A stretch of DNA of 64,000 nucleotides from Bacteroidota bacterium (GCA_963169355.1 CAUJCR010000002.1:273357-337356); one strand, 5' to 3'. Positions 53,507-63,856 are shown, counted from the first letter of the stretch. Program-made: numbers and translations. The notes: generated by a model not told the origin, from the sequence alone.

Positions 53507-56500
53507 ATGAAAAAACTATTTACATTTTTGTTTTCAATACTGTTTGTAGCAACGTTTGCTCAAACTTTTATTCTACCGTCTACAGGTGTACAAAACACTT
53601 TTAGTGGTGGATGCCCAGTTGGTACTTGCTCTGGAACCTTATTAGACCCAGGCGGGGCAGGAAATTACCCTAATGGGGTTAATCAAATTTATCAAGTGTT
53701 TTGCCCAACCACGCCAGGAACTTGTATTCAAGCCACTTTCACAAGCTTTAATACAGAAGCTACCTTTGATTATTTAACTATTGGTAATGGCCCTGCGCAA
53801 AATAGTGCTGTTTTTACGGGTGCACCAGCTAATGCTTCTGGTCAAATTTGGGGAACTCCCACTGTGCCTTTTAGTTATACAGCCAATAATAGCTCAGGAT
53901 GTTTAACCTTTAGGTTTAGATCTGATGGAAGTGTTAATAGACCTGGATTTACTGCCTCATTATCTTGTGTACCTTGTGGTGCTGCTCAACCAGCCGGAAA
54001 TTCAGATGCGTGTGCGTCTTCATTTATTTGTTCAAATTTAGGATTTAATGACGTATCTAATGGACCAGGTTTAAATCCAACTGAAGGCTGTGCAGGAAGT
54101 AGTTGTGTTACTGGAGAAACATATTCTAACTGGTACACCTTTTCAGCTGCTACGTCTGGTTCATTAACTTTTACAATTAATCCGAATACAGGTAGTGATG
54201 ATTTTGATTATGCAGTATTTGGCCCTAATGTTTCTTGTGGCGCATTAGGAGCCCCTCTTAGATGTTCTTATGCTGCAAACACTGGGAACACAGGACTTGG
54301 TAATGGCGCTATTGACACCTCAGAAGATGTAACTGGTAATGGCTGGACTTCACCAATGACTGTAACCGCTGGACAAACCTATATGTTAATGATAAACAAT
54401 TGGACAGCTGGTGGTGCAGGGTTTAATATTTTATTTGGAGGTACTGCTACTCTTGGAGTATTAGCACCTGCTGTATCTTCTACTTCTATTTGTGCAGGTC
54501 AAAGCGCTGTATTAACCGCTACGCCTGCTACACCTGGAGGGACTTATACTTGGACGCCTGGGGGTGGGAATACACAATCCATTTCGGTATCACCAGGTTC
54601 TACCACCTCTTATTCGGTGGTTTATTCTCAAGGTGGATGCACAAGCCCAGCTTCTGCTTTAGCAACCGTTACTGTAAACTCCGTTCCAACTGCAAATGCA
54701 GGCTCATCAGCTACCGTTACTTGTGCAAATCCAACAGCCACATTAACTGGATCTGGCGGTGGTAGTTACGCATGGAATGGACCTGGAATTGTTTCTGGTG
54801 GAGCTACAGCTAATCCTGTGGTAAATGCACCTGGAACTTATAGTTTAAATGTAACATCGCCTCAAGGTTGTACATCATCAGTAGCAACTGTTGCTATCTC
54901 ACAAAACACTACCACCCCATCGCCTACGGCCAATCATACAGGAACTTTAAGTTGCTCTAGTAGTACGGTTGCTTTAACAGGTTCTCCTTCAAGCGGTGTA
55001 ACATATCAATGGAGTGGACCTGGATTTAGTGGTGGTACAACATCACAAAACGCCATCGCTACAGCTCCTGGCACTTATACATTAAGAGTAACTGACGCAG
55101 TAAGTGGCTGTACAGCAACTGCTGTTACTACTGTTACTCAAAATACTGCAACACCTGTTGTTACCGGTGCAAGCACCGCAACCTTAACTTGTGTATCTAA
55201 CACACTTAATCTTAATGCAACCACAGCCGCCACACCTGTAAGCTATAACTGGAGTGGACCTGGAATTGTTTCGGGAGCAGGTACTGGTACAATTACAATT
55301 AATCAACCAGGTACTTATAACTTTACCATTACTAATACTTCAAATGGTTGTGTAACTACTGGTACAAGATCTGTATCTCAAAACACGACTGCACCAGTAG
55401 TAAATAGTTCTGTAAGTGGAACTTTATCTTGTGTAAATAATACTGTAAATGTAACTGCTACTACAGCTGCGAGCCCTGTAAATTATAGTTGGAGTGGACC
55501 AAGCATAGTTAGTGGTTCTTCAACGGGCACTATCACTGTAAATCAACCAGGCACCTATAATTACACTGTTACAAATACTTCGAATGGTTGTTTTACGACG
55601 GGCTCTCAAACTGTTACTCAAAGTGCAGGATTACCTGTTGTTAATGCTTCAACTTCAGGCACACTCAGTTGTACAACCACATCCTTAACCGTAAGTGCAA
55701 CTACTACAAGTACACCTGTCAATTATAATTGGAATGGACCAGGCATAGTTTCAGGTGCAGGTACAGGTACTATCACTGTGAATCAACCAGGCACCTATAA
55801 TTATACAGTTACAAACACTTCTAACGGTTGTAGCACAACAGGATCTCAGGCTGTAACAAGTAACACCACGGTGGTAAATGCCAATGCAACTAGCAGTGGT
55901 TCTATTACTTGCGCAACAAATAATGTAACCCTTACCGCTACTCCAACTGGAACAAATTTCGCCTATAGCTGGACAGGACCAGGCACCATTACTAATGGTA
56001 CTACTAATACACCAAGTGTAGATGCAGGCGGAAATTATGTAGTTACAGTAACTAATAGTATTAATGGTTGTTTTGATACATTCACAATTTCAGTATCTAC
56101 CAATACGGCTGTTCCAACTTTAAGTTTAGCAGCTAATTCATTAACTACTACTTGTACAACTTCTACTGTTATGCTAAATGCTTCTTCAAATACAGATCCG
56201 AACTCTGCTTATAGTTGGACAGTTTCATCAGGAGGATCATTAAGTAGTACTACCGTTAATAATCCAACGGCATTAAGTGGTGGTATTTATGATGTAGCAG
56301 TTACTAATACCGTTAACGGTTGTGTTTCTTCGATACAAACAGTAACTGTAACCGCTGATGCCAACATTCCTACTTATACACTTTCAGCAACAGATGTAAC
56401 ATTAACTTGTATCTCATCCAGTGAAACTGTAACACTTACAACCACACCTACACCATTAAATTATACGTGGTCGCCTACACCATCAAGTGGTGTAAACTCT

Positions 56501-57838
56501 ACCACACCAACATTTAATACGGCAGGCACATATACTTGTGTTATTACAAACACCGTTAATAATTGTAGCACAACAGCACAAGTATCTGTGAGTAGCAATA
56601 CAACTATTCCAAGTGTTAATATTTCAGGAACACAAACATTAACCTGTGCTTCTCCAACTGCTGCTATTACTTTAACAACTACTCCAGCAAGTGGATTAAC
56701 TTATAATTGGACAGGAGGAACTATCGTTTCTGGACAAGGAACCGATAATATAACTGTTAACCAAGCAGGAAATTATACGGTTACAGTTACTGATGCTGTA
56801 AATGGTTGTACAACCACTGCAAGTACTCAAGTATTTGCCGACACAAATGTACCAAGCGCTTCTATATCGGCAAGTACTAATAGTGTCATTACTTGTGTAA
56901 ATAATACAGTAACCTTAACCGCAACGGTTACTCCAAGTGCCACTTATTCTTATACTTGGTCGCCTAGTGGAAATACAGCTGTTACTGAAAATGTTACTTC
57001 TGCTGGTGTTTACACTGTTACTGTGTTAAATGCATCTACTGGATGTACAGCCACTGCTCAATATACTGTAACCAATAATATAACACCTCCAAATGTAACA
57101 AGCTCAAATACAACAACACCTTGTGGCTCGCCGTCAGTAGCTTTATTGGCTAGTTCAACCAATACCAATGTTTCTTATTCTTGGTCGGCATCGTCAGGAA
57201 GCATTCTTTCAGGTAGTAATACGGCTAATCCAATTGCTGGAGGAGCCGGACAATATGTAGTTACTGTAACTGATAACGATAATGGCTGTACAAATTCACA
57301 AACAGTAACCGTTACTTCAACTTCAATTACCGCTTCGTTCTCGGTTGATCCAACAAGCGGTTCAGCACCATTAACAGTAAACTTTACAGATCAAAGTAGT
57401 GGCACCGGCAATACTTATGCTTGGAACTTTGGTGATGATAACAACAACACTTCTTCATCCGCTAATCCAAGCCACGTGTATAACACAACTGGAGATTACA
57501 CCGTTACACTTACAGTAACTGATGCATCGGGCTCATGTTCATCAACCTCAACAGTTGTTATAAATGTGTTTGATAACGCAAGTATTACTGTTCCAAATGT
57601 ATTTACACCAAATGGCGATGGTAAAAACGATGTGTTTAAAATTATTACAACGGGAATTCAAGAACTTCATTGTGATATCTTTAACCGCTGGGGAACTAAA
57701 GTTGCTAGCCTTGAAGGGACAAACGCTATTTGGGATGGAAATAATGCTAAAGATGGTACCTATTTCTTTATCTTAACAGCTAAAGGCTTTGATGATAAAG
57801 AATATAAACAACAAGGATATATAAACTTGTTTAGATAA
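53507..57838 (+). CDS. Large T9SS type B surface protein with CUB, Ig-like and PKD domains
   Basis: A 1443-residue adhesin-like protein: signal peptide (LFTFLFSILFVATFAQ), a CUB-like domain (about 25-155; FDYLTIGNGPAQNSAVFTG), a second beta domain (about 165-310; SNWYTFSAATSGSLTF), a series of PKD/Ig-like repeats (about 315-1265; consensus GTLSC---TVNVTATT, YNWSGPGIVSG, TITVNQPGTYNYTVTNTSNG), a PKD domain (about 1275-1360; AWNFGDDNNNTSSSANPSHV), and a C-terminal gliding-motility-associated/T9SS type B sorting domain (VPNVFTPNGDGKNDVFK, FNRWGTKV, IWDGNNAKDGTYFF). Two cysteines recur in each repeat. It is surface-located, likely in adhesion or gliding. Confidence 0.9.
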   Translation: MKKLFTFLFSILFVATFAQTFILPSTGVQNTFSGGCPVGTCSGTLLDPGGAGNYPNGVNQIYQVFCPTTPGTCIQATFTSFNTEATFDYLTIGNGPAQNSAVFTGAPANASGQIWGTPTVPFSYTANNSSGCLTFRFRSDGSVNRPGFTASLSCVPCGAAQPAGNSDACASSFICSNLGFNDVSNGPGLNPTEGCAGSSCVTGETYSNWYTFSAATSGSLTFTINPNTGSDDFDYAVFGPNVSCGALGAPLRCSYAANTGNTGLGNGAIDTSEDVTGNGWTSPMTVTAGQTYMLMINNWTAGGAGFNILFGGTATLGVLAPAVSSTSICAGQSAVLTATPATPGGTYTWTPGGGNTQSISVSPGSTTSYSVVYSQGGCTSPASALATVTVNSVPTANAGSSATVTCANPTATLTGSGGGSYAWNGPGIVSGGATANPVVNAPGTYSLNVTSPQGCTSSVATVAISQNTTTPSPTANHTGTLSCSSSTVALTGSPSSGVTYQWSGPGFSGGTTSQNAIATAPGTYTLRVTDAVSGCTATAVTTVTQNTATPVVTGASTATLTCVSNTLNLNATTAATPVSYNWSGPGIVSGAGTGTITINQPGTYNFTITNTSNGCVTTGTRSVSQNTTAPVVNSSVSGTLSCVNNTVNVTATTAASPVNYSWSGPSIVSGSSTGTITVNQPGTYNYTVTNTSNGCFTTGSQTVTQSAGLPVVNASTSGTLSCTTTSLTVSATTTSTPVNYNWNGPGIVSGAGTGTITVNQPGTYNYTVTNTSNGCSTTGSQAVTSNTTVVNANATSSGSITCATNNVTLTATPTGTNFAYSWTGPGTITNGTTNTPSVDAGGNYVVTVTNSINGCFDTFTISVSTNTAVPTLSLAANSLTTTCTTSTVMLNASSNTDPNSAYSWTVSSGGSLSSTTVNNPTALSGGIYDVAVTNTVNGCVSSIQTVTVTADANIPTYTLSATDVTLTCISSSETVTLTTTPTPLNYTWSPTPSSGVNSTTPTFNTAGTYTCVITNTVNNCSTTAQVSVSSNTTIPSVNISGTQTLTCASPTAAITLTTTPASGLTYNWTGGTIVSGQGTDNITVNQAGNYTVTVTDAVNGCTTTASTQVFADTNVPSASISASTNSVITCVNNTVTLTATVTPSATYSYTWSPSGNTAVTENVTSAGVYTVTVLNASTGCTATAQYTVTNNITPPNVTSSNTTTPCGSPSVALLASSTNTNVSYSWSASSGSILSGSNTANPIAGGAGQYVVTVTDNDNGCTNSQTVTVTSTSITASFSVDPTSGSAPLTVNFTDQSSGTGNTYAWNFGDDNNNTSSSANPSHVYNTTGDYTVTLTVTDASGSCSSTSTVVINVFDNASITVPNVFTPNGDGKNDVFKIITTGIQELHCDIFNRWGTKVASLEGTNAIWDGNNAKDGTYFFILTAKGFDDKEYKQQGYINLFR
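55150..55869 (+). repeat. Three ~240-bp tandem repeats within the T9SS type B gene
   Basis: The DNA repeats with a period of exactly 240 bases: matching segments start near 55252, 55492 and 55732 (GGAGTGGACC... ending AATCAACCAGG-AC-TATAA). Units correspond to one 80-residue Ig-like domain. The DNA similarity is higher than needed to keep the fold, suggesting recent duplication. Confidence 0.75.
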
Positions 57839-57860
57839 GATTTAACCACATAAGTTTTTA

Positions 57861-57890
57861 AAAGCTATCTCCAACCGAGATAGCTTTTTT
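57861..57890 (+). terminator. Rho-independent terminator after the T9SS type B gene
   Basis: AAAGCTATCTC and GAGATAGCTTT form a perfect 11-bp stem with a CAACC loop followed by TTT. It lies 22 bases after the stop codon. Confidence 0.85.
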
Positions 57891-57893
57891 ATT

Positions 57894-57901
57894 TACATTT
57901 G
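57894..57901 (+). promoter_or_regulatory. -7 box of ruvC promoter (TACATTTG)
   Basis: Exact match to TAnnTTTG, placed directly after the terminator and 18 bases before the ruvC start, so ruvC has its own promoter. Confidence 0.55.
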
Positions 57902-57919
57902 TAGGTATTACAAATAAAG

Positions 57920-58483
57920 GTGACAAAATTAAACGATAGAATTATTTTAGGGATTGATCCTGGTACACTTGTAATGGGGTATGGATTAATTCATTTAAAG
58001 AACAATACTTTGTCTTTAATAGCATTAGGAGTTATTAAACTTGATAAATACGAAGAACACGCTGACCGATTAAAAAAAATATTTGAACGACTTATTGGTT
58101 TAATTGAAGAATACCACCCTGATGAATTAGCTATTGAAGCGCCTTTCTTTGGAAAGAACGTTCAATCCATGCTAAAACTAGGTCGAGCGCAAGGTGTTGC
58201 TATTGCTGCTGCGTTATCAAAAAACATTCCTATTAATGAATACTCGCCTAAAAAAATCAAAATGAGTATTACCGGAAACGGAAACGCTTCTAAAGAACAA
58301 GTAGCTGCCATGCTCGAAAATCTTTTGAAATTTAAACATGAAGATAAATACCTAGATGCGACCGATGCTTTAGGCGCAGCTGTTTGTCATTATTTTCAGA
58401 ACAAAGGGTTAGCATCCACAAAAAAGAAATCTTACTCGGGATGGGAAGCTTTTTTAAATGATAATCCTAAACGGAAAGCTTAA
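57920..58483 (+). CDS. ruvC: Holliday junction endonuclease RuvC
   Basis: A 187-residue RNase H-fold endonuclease that resolves Holliday junctions bound by RuvAB. The acidic catalytic residues are all present: Asp13 in [15 protein letters not shown], Glu73 in [11 protein letters not shown], and Asp146/Asp149 in [34 protein letters not shown] is a family segment. The start codon is GTG. Length is slightly longer than E. coli RuvC, with a basic C-terminal tail ([18 protein letters not shown]). It converges with the next gene. Confidence 0.95.
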   Translation: MTKLNDRIILGIDPGTLVMGYGLIHLKNNTLSLIALGVIKLDKYEEHADRLKKIFERLIGLIEEYHPDELAIEAPFFGKNVQSMLKLGRAQGVAIAAALSKNIPINEYSPKKIKMSITGNGNASKEQVAAMLENLLKFKHEDKYLDATDALGAAVCHYFQNKGLASTKKKSYSGWEAFLNDNPKRKA

Positions 58484-58484
58484 C

Positions 58485-61097
58485 TTATTTAAGTGCCTTA
58501 CAACTAATTTTATTTTGATTAACTGTAACTAAATAATTTTTTTCGTTTTGGTACAATTTAGTAACTAAAGGTGCTTGAGAAATGTTATCATAACTCCCCA
58601 TTAATTTAGCATTCACATCTAGTTCATAAAGTTTAGAGCCTACTTTATCATAAGCCAAAATAACATCTTTATCTACACTTTGAATATAATTTACAGATTC
58701 GAATACTGCTTGTTCATTAAAATACTCAAAGAGTTTTACACCAAACACATCGTAAGCATAAAGTGCGCCATTACCATAAACAAACATGTCCTGTTGATTA
58801 TCATCATTTAATAATATAAATGTAATTTTATACCCATTTACCTCATCTCCAACTTTAATCGTTTCTTTTTTATCCGTTAAAGAAACTTTATTAATTAAAT
58901 TATTTTTGTCGTCTAGATAAAATAATTTTGTGTTACCTAAATTATTTCCTCCTAATATTGTCAAATGATTTAATTGTTCTATGGTTTTATTACTAAAATC
59001 AATACGCCCTTCCCCTTTTCTGCTAAACGCATATATTTTTCCACCCACATCCGACGTAATTAAATAATCACTAGGTCCTACACGCACATATTGAATAGGT
59101 AATGTAACGACATCGTCTGTTTTTACAGGAGTAAATCCTTCTGTTTTTATACCATATAACGTATAGTTATAAATTCGTTTATCTGCACAAGCAAAAAACA
59201 CTCTATAGTCCAATTTATTTTCATAATCTAATAAGGTAATATTTGAAGTAATTGGGGAAGGTAACTTTACAGGATATCCCTGTACTTCATTTCCATTTCT
59301 GTCTATTAAATGTAGGTGATTTGAAGTGTTAAACAATAATTGGAATTTGCCATTCTTAAAAATATCAACTGTATAAATTTTAGATTTTATAACATCATCT
59401 AATTGTTTTTTCCAAATTAAATTACCTGTTGAACTTATTAAATACAGTTGATTTAACGTGTCTTGAAAACATAATTCATTTTCTTGTGTAAGATGGTTTT
59501 TAAAAATTTGAGGAGGAGTAATTAGTGTTGTATCTGCCGAAAATGTCCATAATACATTTTCATGTTCGTGTTCTGTTCGTTCTGTTTGATATAAAGTATT
59601 TAAACGTAATTGCACATTTTTACGAAGTAATTTAGCTGTAAGAGATATATGCGTAATAGCTTTATCTGTATTTGTAATTTCTTCTAAATTTAATAGCGAA
59701 TGGTGGTTTTGTGACACAACAAGTCGATGATTTTCGTAATACAAATAATTACAAGCTAAAGACAAATTATCTTCTGCATAATCCATAAAATCTTTTTGTT
59801 TGCCCAAATAAGTGTTATTACTTATCGTTTGTAAATACTGTTGTAACATTGTTTGATTTGAGAACATAACCAACATATTATTAAAAAGTATTGCAAATTC
59901 TTTCTTATTGTCGCGATGAGTAAATTTAAAAAGTTCTGCAAATTGTGGGTTTAATGTAAATACCGTTAATTCATTATATACTTGAGCTGTATCAGAAATC
60001 CATTTAAGCAACTCAGCTGTTTTATGCGTGTCTTTTAATTTTATTAAGGACATATTCTGCAAAGTATTTTCAGCCGAATAGACTGCTGAAATTATTTCTT
60101 TATCTATATTCTCATAACTCTCTTTATTTATATCAAATAAAGCACTATCCGAAAGATTTTGCCAAGCTGATTTATTTCGATTTTGAATATCCGTATTAAA
60201 TAATAAATTCACTTTTTCAAAATAAGACTTAGGGTTACTTAACGAAACAGCTTCTATTGCCAGTGGATGAGCAGCCAAAAATTGATATCCTGTTATGTTA
60301 GATGGTTCTTGGTTTTCTAATCCATTAAATAAAGATTTATCTGATAAAGAGTTGTATCCTGTTAAGGTAATTTTGTTTAATTGTACCTCTGCGTTCCATA
60401 ATGATTGACCCATCAGTAAATCAGGTGCTAAACAGTTTGTCTCCGCATGATTGATATATACTAAATTATTTTGTCCGCCATTTTCCTTTATCAACTCAAG
60501 ATATGAATTTGAAGTTGATAATGATTTTTGCTTATCCAAGTCCATACACTCTTGTAAAAGCGATAAATCCGAACACAAATAAACTAATCCATCTTTACAC
60601 GTAATTGTCCATTTTTGCTTATTATTAATAAAATAAAAGGCTTCAAAAGATGAAATGCTTGTTTCTTTAGAAAAGGTTTTAGCAAAAAAATCTTCGAACA
60701 ACGATGCATTATCTTTCTCTTTTAGTTTAAAAAGTACTAAATGTTCGGTTAACTTATTTCCCTTACACATAGCCCAATAAATAGGGTTTCCAGAAACTAT
60801 GGCATTTATGTCAGGTGAAACGCTTATGAGTGAATCAAGGAACGTGATACCATTTTGGGCAACTAGCAACTGAGGGTTGCTTAATAAATGGTTCCAAATT
60901 AAATTTTGACGAGTAAGTTTCGAAATTAGTTCTGTACAATTATTGGTTTCTATTACACAACTTGCATTAGCTGGAATATGTTCTAACACAGCGGCATCTG
61001 GTTCTTTACTTTCTTGAAGTTTAAAATAACCCCAAATAGCCACAGCTATTGAGGCTAATAGAAAGCCATAAAATACAATTCTCCGAACTAATTCCAT
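58485..61097 (-). CDS. Membrane-anchored protein with C-terminal propeller-like region, function unknown
   Basis: An 870-residue protein with a single N-terminal membrane helix (RIVFYGFLLASIAVAIWGYF) and a long extracytoplasmic part. Residues about 30-500 have no domain I can name; the start resembles DUF3352-type proteins (VLEHIPANASCVIETNNCTE), with alternating helix and strand. Residues about 510-870 look like a PQQ-type beta-propeller: NQLYLISSTGNLIWKKQ, NHLHLIDRNGNEVQGYPVKL, KIYAFSRKGEGRID, ALYAYDVFGVKLFEY. Conserved in Bacteroidota as far as I recall. It converges on ruvC and is divergent from the DUF4296 gene. Confidence 0.6.
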   Translation of the reverse strand: MELVRRIVFYGFLLASIAVAIWGYFKLQESKEPDAAVLEHIPANASCVIETNNCTELISKLTRQNLIWNHLLSNPQLLVAQNGITFLDSLISVSPDINAIVSGNPIYWAMCKGNKLTEHLVLFKLKEKDNASLFEDFFAKTFSKETSISSFEAFYFINNKQKWTITCKDGLVYLCSDLSLLQECMDLDKQKSLSTSNSYLELIKENGGQNNLVYINHAETNCLAPDLLMGQSLWNAEVQLNKITLTGYNSLSDKSLFNGLENQEPSNITGYQFLAAHPLAIEAVSLSNPKSYFEKVNLLFNTDIQNRNKSAWQNLSDSALFDINKESYENIDKEIISAVYSAENTLQNMSLIKLKDTHKTAELLKWISDTAQVYNELTVFTLNPQFAELFKFTHRDNKKEFAILFNNMLVMFSNQTMLQQYLQTISNNTYLGKQKDFMDYAEDNLSLACNYLYYENHRLVVSQNHHSLLNLEEITNTDKAITHISLTAKLLRKNVQLRLNTLYQTERTEHEHENVLWTFSADTTLITPPQIFKNHLTQENELCFQDTLNQLYLISSTGNLIWKKQLDDVIKSKIYTVDIFKNGKFQLLFNTSNHLHLIDRNGNEVQGYPVKLPSPITSNITLLDYENKLDYRVFFACADKRIYNYTLYGIKTEGFTPVKTDDVVTLPIQYVRVGPSDYLITSDVGGKIYAFSRKGEGRIDFSNKTIEQLNHLTILGGNNLGNTKLFYLDDKNNLINKVSLTDKKETIKVGDEVNGYKITFILLNDDNQQDMFVYGNGALYAYDVFGVKLFEYFNEQAVFESVNYIQSVDKDVILAYDKVGSKLYELDVNAKLMGSYDNISQAPLVTKLYQNEKNYLVTVNQNKISCKALK

Positions 61098-61309
61098 ACA
61101 CCTAAAATAAATAGTTTAAAGACATATTATAATTAGTGTAAATAGGAGTTATGAAAACGCTTTTGTGAATTGAATTATAGCAAATGCAATTATAATTTAA
61201 ACCGAAGATGCTTAGTGATTTTTTATCCCAAATTGTAGTTGTATTTGGTATTAACCCTTAAAAAACGTTATACTTTATTTAATCAAGTCTGATTTTTAGT
61301 AAAGAATTG

Positions 61310-61317
61310 TATTTTTG
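61310..61317 (+). promoter_or_regulatory. -7 box (TATTTTTG) of the DUF4296 gene
   Basis: Exact match to TAnnTTTG, only 6 bases before the ATG at 61324, implying a very short or missing leader. The 227-base divergent gap upstream otherwise shows no clear structure. Confidence 0.45.
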
Positions 61318-61323
61318 TATAAT

Positions 61324-61680
61324 ATGATTAAGCCTCTTTTTTATATTTTAATTCTTGGTGGTATTTTAGTTTCGTGTAAACCAGATAAAGAAGAAGATGT
61401 TGTTATGCCTTCTTATTTATTAAGCGAAGAACAACTAGTAAATGTGTTAACAGATGCTTATTTATCAGAAGGAGCTTCTGGCATAAATGTAAAAAATGTA
61501 ATAGGAGAAAAATATGACTCGGCTTATGTATTTAATCCGCTTCAAGAACATGGTATTTCAAAATCAAAATTTGATTCAACTATGAATTTTTACACCCAAC
61601 ATCCACAAAAATTAAAATTAATTTACGATAAGGTTCTTGAAAAATTAAGTGTAATTCAGGCTAATGGAAAACTAGAATAA
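61324..61680 (+). CDS. DUF4296 lipoprotein
   Basis: A 118-residue lipoprotein: signal FYILILGGILVSC with the lipobox cysteine, then a DUF4296-like helical domain (LLSEEQLVNVLTDAYLSEGA; YDSAYVFNPLQEHGISKSKF; DSTMNFYTQHPQKLKLIYDK). The family is common in Bacteroidota, of unknown role. The frame extends to a TTG at 61315, but ATG 61324 directly follows the promoter and gives the right signal. Its stop abuts the M20 gene ATG. Confidence 0.85.
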   Translation: MIKPLFYILILGGILVSCKPDKEEDVVMPSYLLSEEQLVNVLTDAYLSEGASGINVKNVIGEKYDSAYVFNPLQEHGISKSKFDSTMNFYTQHPQKLKLIYDKVLEKLSVIQANGKLE

Positions 61681-62895
61681 ATGAATGTGATAGACACTAT
61701 AAAGCAATTAAATCATCAGTATTTTGACACGATTGTCGAAATTAGACGACACATTCATCAATATCCTGAATTATCATTTGAAGAAATTAAAACATCGGCA
61801 TACATTTGTGATATATTAGATAAATATCACATTTCATACAACAAAGGGATTGTAAAAACTGGCATTATAGCTGTTATACAAGGAAAAAATCCTAATAAAA
61901 AAACCATTCTATTAAGAGCCGATTTAGATGCCTTACCTATTGAAGAAAAAAACGATGTAAGTTATAAATCTAAGCATAAAGGTGTTATGCATGCTTGTGG
62001 ACACGACGTTCATACAGCCTCTGTTTTAGGAACAGTCATTATCTTAAATCAATTAAGAGATGAATTTGAAGGAACTATTAAGATAATGTTTCAACCTGGA
62101 GAAGAAGTATTGCCAGGAGGTTCATCATTAATGATAAAAGAAGGAGTACTACAAAACCCATCTATAAACATGGCTATTGCACAACATGTGTTTCCAAGCT
62201 TAGAAACTGGAAAAGTGGGCTTTAGAGCAGGTATGTATATGGCAAGTACAGACGAAATTCACTTAACTATAATAGGCAAAGGCGGTCACGCCGCTATGGC
62301 GGGCGATTACATTAACCCACTTGTTGTTTCTGCACATATTATTACTGAAATAGAAAAACAGTTTCCTGTTACGATTGATGCAGAAGGCGTTGCCAGAAAC
62401 ACTCAAAACAACATTCCTACCGTGATTGCATTTGGTAAAATTGAAGGTAAAGGTGCTACTAATGTAATTCCCGAAACGGTTTATATGGCAGGAACTATAA
62501 GAACCATGGATGAAGTTTGGAGAAAAGAGATTAAAACAAAAATTAATGACATAATTACCCAAATAACTAAACAATACAACGTTTCTGCTGAACTAAATAT
62601 AATTGATGGTTATCCCTTTTTAATAAACCATGAAGCTACCACAAACCTTTGCAAGCAAGCTGCTGAAGAATACCTAGGAAAAGAAAATGTGGTAGAATTA
62701 CCTTTAAGAATGACTGCCGAAGACTTTGCTTATATCACACAACAAGTTCCTAGCTGTTTTTATCGTTTGGGAACAGGCAATATTACAAAAGGGATTACCT
62801 CTGGAGTACATACTTCTACTTTTAATATTGATGAAGATGCTCTTAAAATTTCAAGTGGGTTAATGGCTTGGATGACCATTAAAGCAATTAAATAA
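61681..62895 (+). CDS. M20-family amidohydrolase
   Basis: A 404-residue metal-dependent hydrolase of the M20D group (N-acyl amino acid/IAA-amino-acid hydrolase type). Metal-site motifs are MHACGHDVHTASVLGTVIIL (Cys and His ligands), FQPGEEVLPGG (catalytic Glu), AIAQHVFPSLETGKVGFR and MTAEDFAYITQQVP. A dimerisation lid domain (about 185-300) has GKGGHAAMAGDYINPLV. The substrate is probably an N-acyl amino acid but cannot be told from sequence. Coupled to the DUF4296 gene without a gap. Confidence 0.93.
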   Translation: MNVIDTIKQLNHQYFDTIVEIRRHIHQYPELSFEEIKTSAYICDILDKYHISYNKGIVKTGIIAVIQGKNPNKKTILLRADLDALPIEEKNDVSYKSKHKGVMHACGHDVHTASVLGTVIILNQLRDEFEGTIKIMFQPGEEVLPGGSSLMIKEGVLQNPSINMAIAQHVFPSLETGKVGFRAGMYMASTDEIHLTIIGKGGHAAMAGDYINPLVVSAHIITEIEKQFPVTIDAEGVARNTQNNIPTVIAFGKIEGKGATNVIPETVYMAGTIRTMDEVWRKEIKTKINDIITQITKQYNVSAELNIIDGYPFLINHEATTNLCKQAAEEYLGKENVVELPLRMTAEDFAYITQQVPSCFYRLGTGNITKGITSGVHTSTFNIDEDALKISSGLMAWMTIKAIK

Positions 62896-62896
62896 A

Positions 62897-63766
62897 CTAT
62901 AAGTATAAATCATCTGTTTTTAATCTTAGGTATCGGCTAACCGAAAGAGCCGCACTTAATCCAGAGATTAACATACCTAATAACACAATACCACCAAATA
63001 ATAGAGCTAATAAATTTGGGTCTTGAAGTTGCAATAAATCAGGAATATATTTAGTACTTAAAATTAAAAATCCGGCTAATAAAAATCCGGCTAATATTCC
63101 AGCAACAACTCCTTGACGTATTCCTTTAAAAATAAAAGGCATACGAATAAAGCCTTGTGTGGCACCTACTAAATACATCGTACGAATTAAAAAGCGCTTG
63201 GCATATATTGATAAACGAATGGTGTTATTTATCAAGGCAATAGCTACAATAAGTAACAACCCACTAAAAATTAATATATAAAGACTTATCACCTTAGCAT
63301 TATCATTAACTTGCTTTATCATGTCTTTATGATAGATTACCTCTTTTACAAAATGTTTTTGTAATAATTGTTTTTCAAATCCAGCAAGGCTATCAATATT
63401 TGCGTAGTCAGAATTTAACTTAACATCTAATGAAGATAATAAAGGATTATAACCCAAAAAACTTATAAAGTCTTCTCCTAAATCTTCTTGTAGTTTCTTT
63501 GCGGCTAAATCTTTACTGATATAATTAACCTCCTTAGCAAATGATGAGGTACTAATTTCTTGTTTCAACACATCTAATTCGGCATTTGTTGTTGTGTCTT
63601 TAAGAATAACTTGAAATCCAATATTTTCTTTAATATGGTTAGATAATTTTTTAGCATTAATAACCACTAAGCCTAATAATCCTAGCATAAACAACACCAA
63701 CGCAAGACTTATCACTACTGTAACCGATGATGTTTTTAATTTTTGTGAGGTTGTAGTATTCGACAC
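62897..63766 (-). CDS. ftsX: Cell-division protein FtsX
   Basis: A 289-residue permease-like protein that, with FtsE, controls peptidoglycan hydrolases at the septum. Four membrane helices are visible: VTVVISLALVLFMLGLLGLV (N-terminal), LYILIFSGLLLIVAIALINN, GVVAGILAGFLLAGFLIL and ALLFGGIVLLGMLISGLSAA. Between helices 1 and 2 is a periplasmic domain (about 45-160), and the cytosolic loop RTMYLVGATQGFIRMPFIFK is diagnostic. The apparent start is GTG 63766. In many Bacteroidota ftsX precedes DUF3098 and uppP; here it is far from them (15.4 kb). Confidence 0.92.
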   Translation of the reverse strand: MSNTTTSQKLKTSSVTVVISLALVLFMLGLLGLVVINAKKLSNHIKENIGFQVILKDTTTNAELDVLKQEISTSSFAKEVNYISKDLAAKKLQEDLGEDFISFLGYNPLLSSLDVKLNSDYANIDSLAGFEKQLLQKHFVKEVIYHKDMIKQVNDNAKVISLYILIFSGLLLIVAIALINNTIRLSIYAKRFLIRTMYLVGATQGFIRMPFIFKGIRQGVVAGILAGFLLAGFLILSTKYIPDLLQLQDPNLLALLFGGIVLLGMLISGLSAALSVSRYLRLKTDDLYL

Positions 63767-63856
63767 AATCTTTATTACTTTTTATCCCACTAAATTAGTA
63801 ATGATACGCTTAAAGATATGATGTGAATAAAAGAATAATTAACAAGTAAATGTTTG

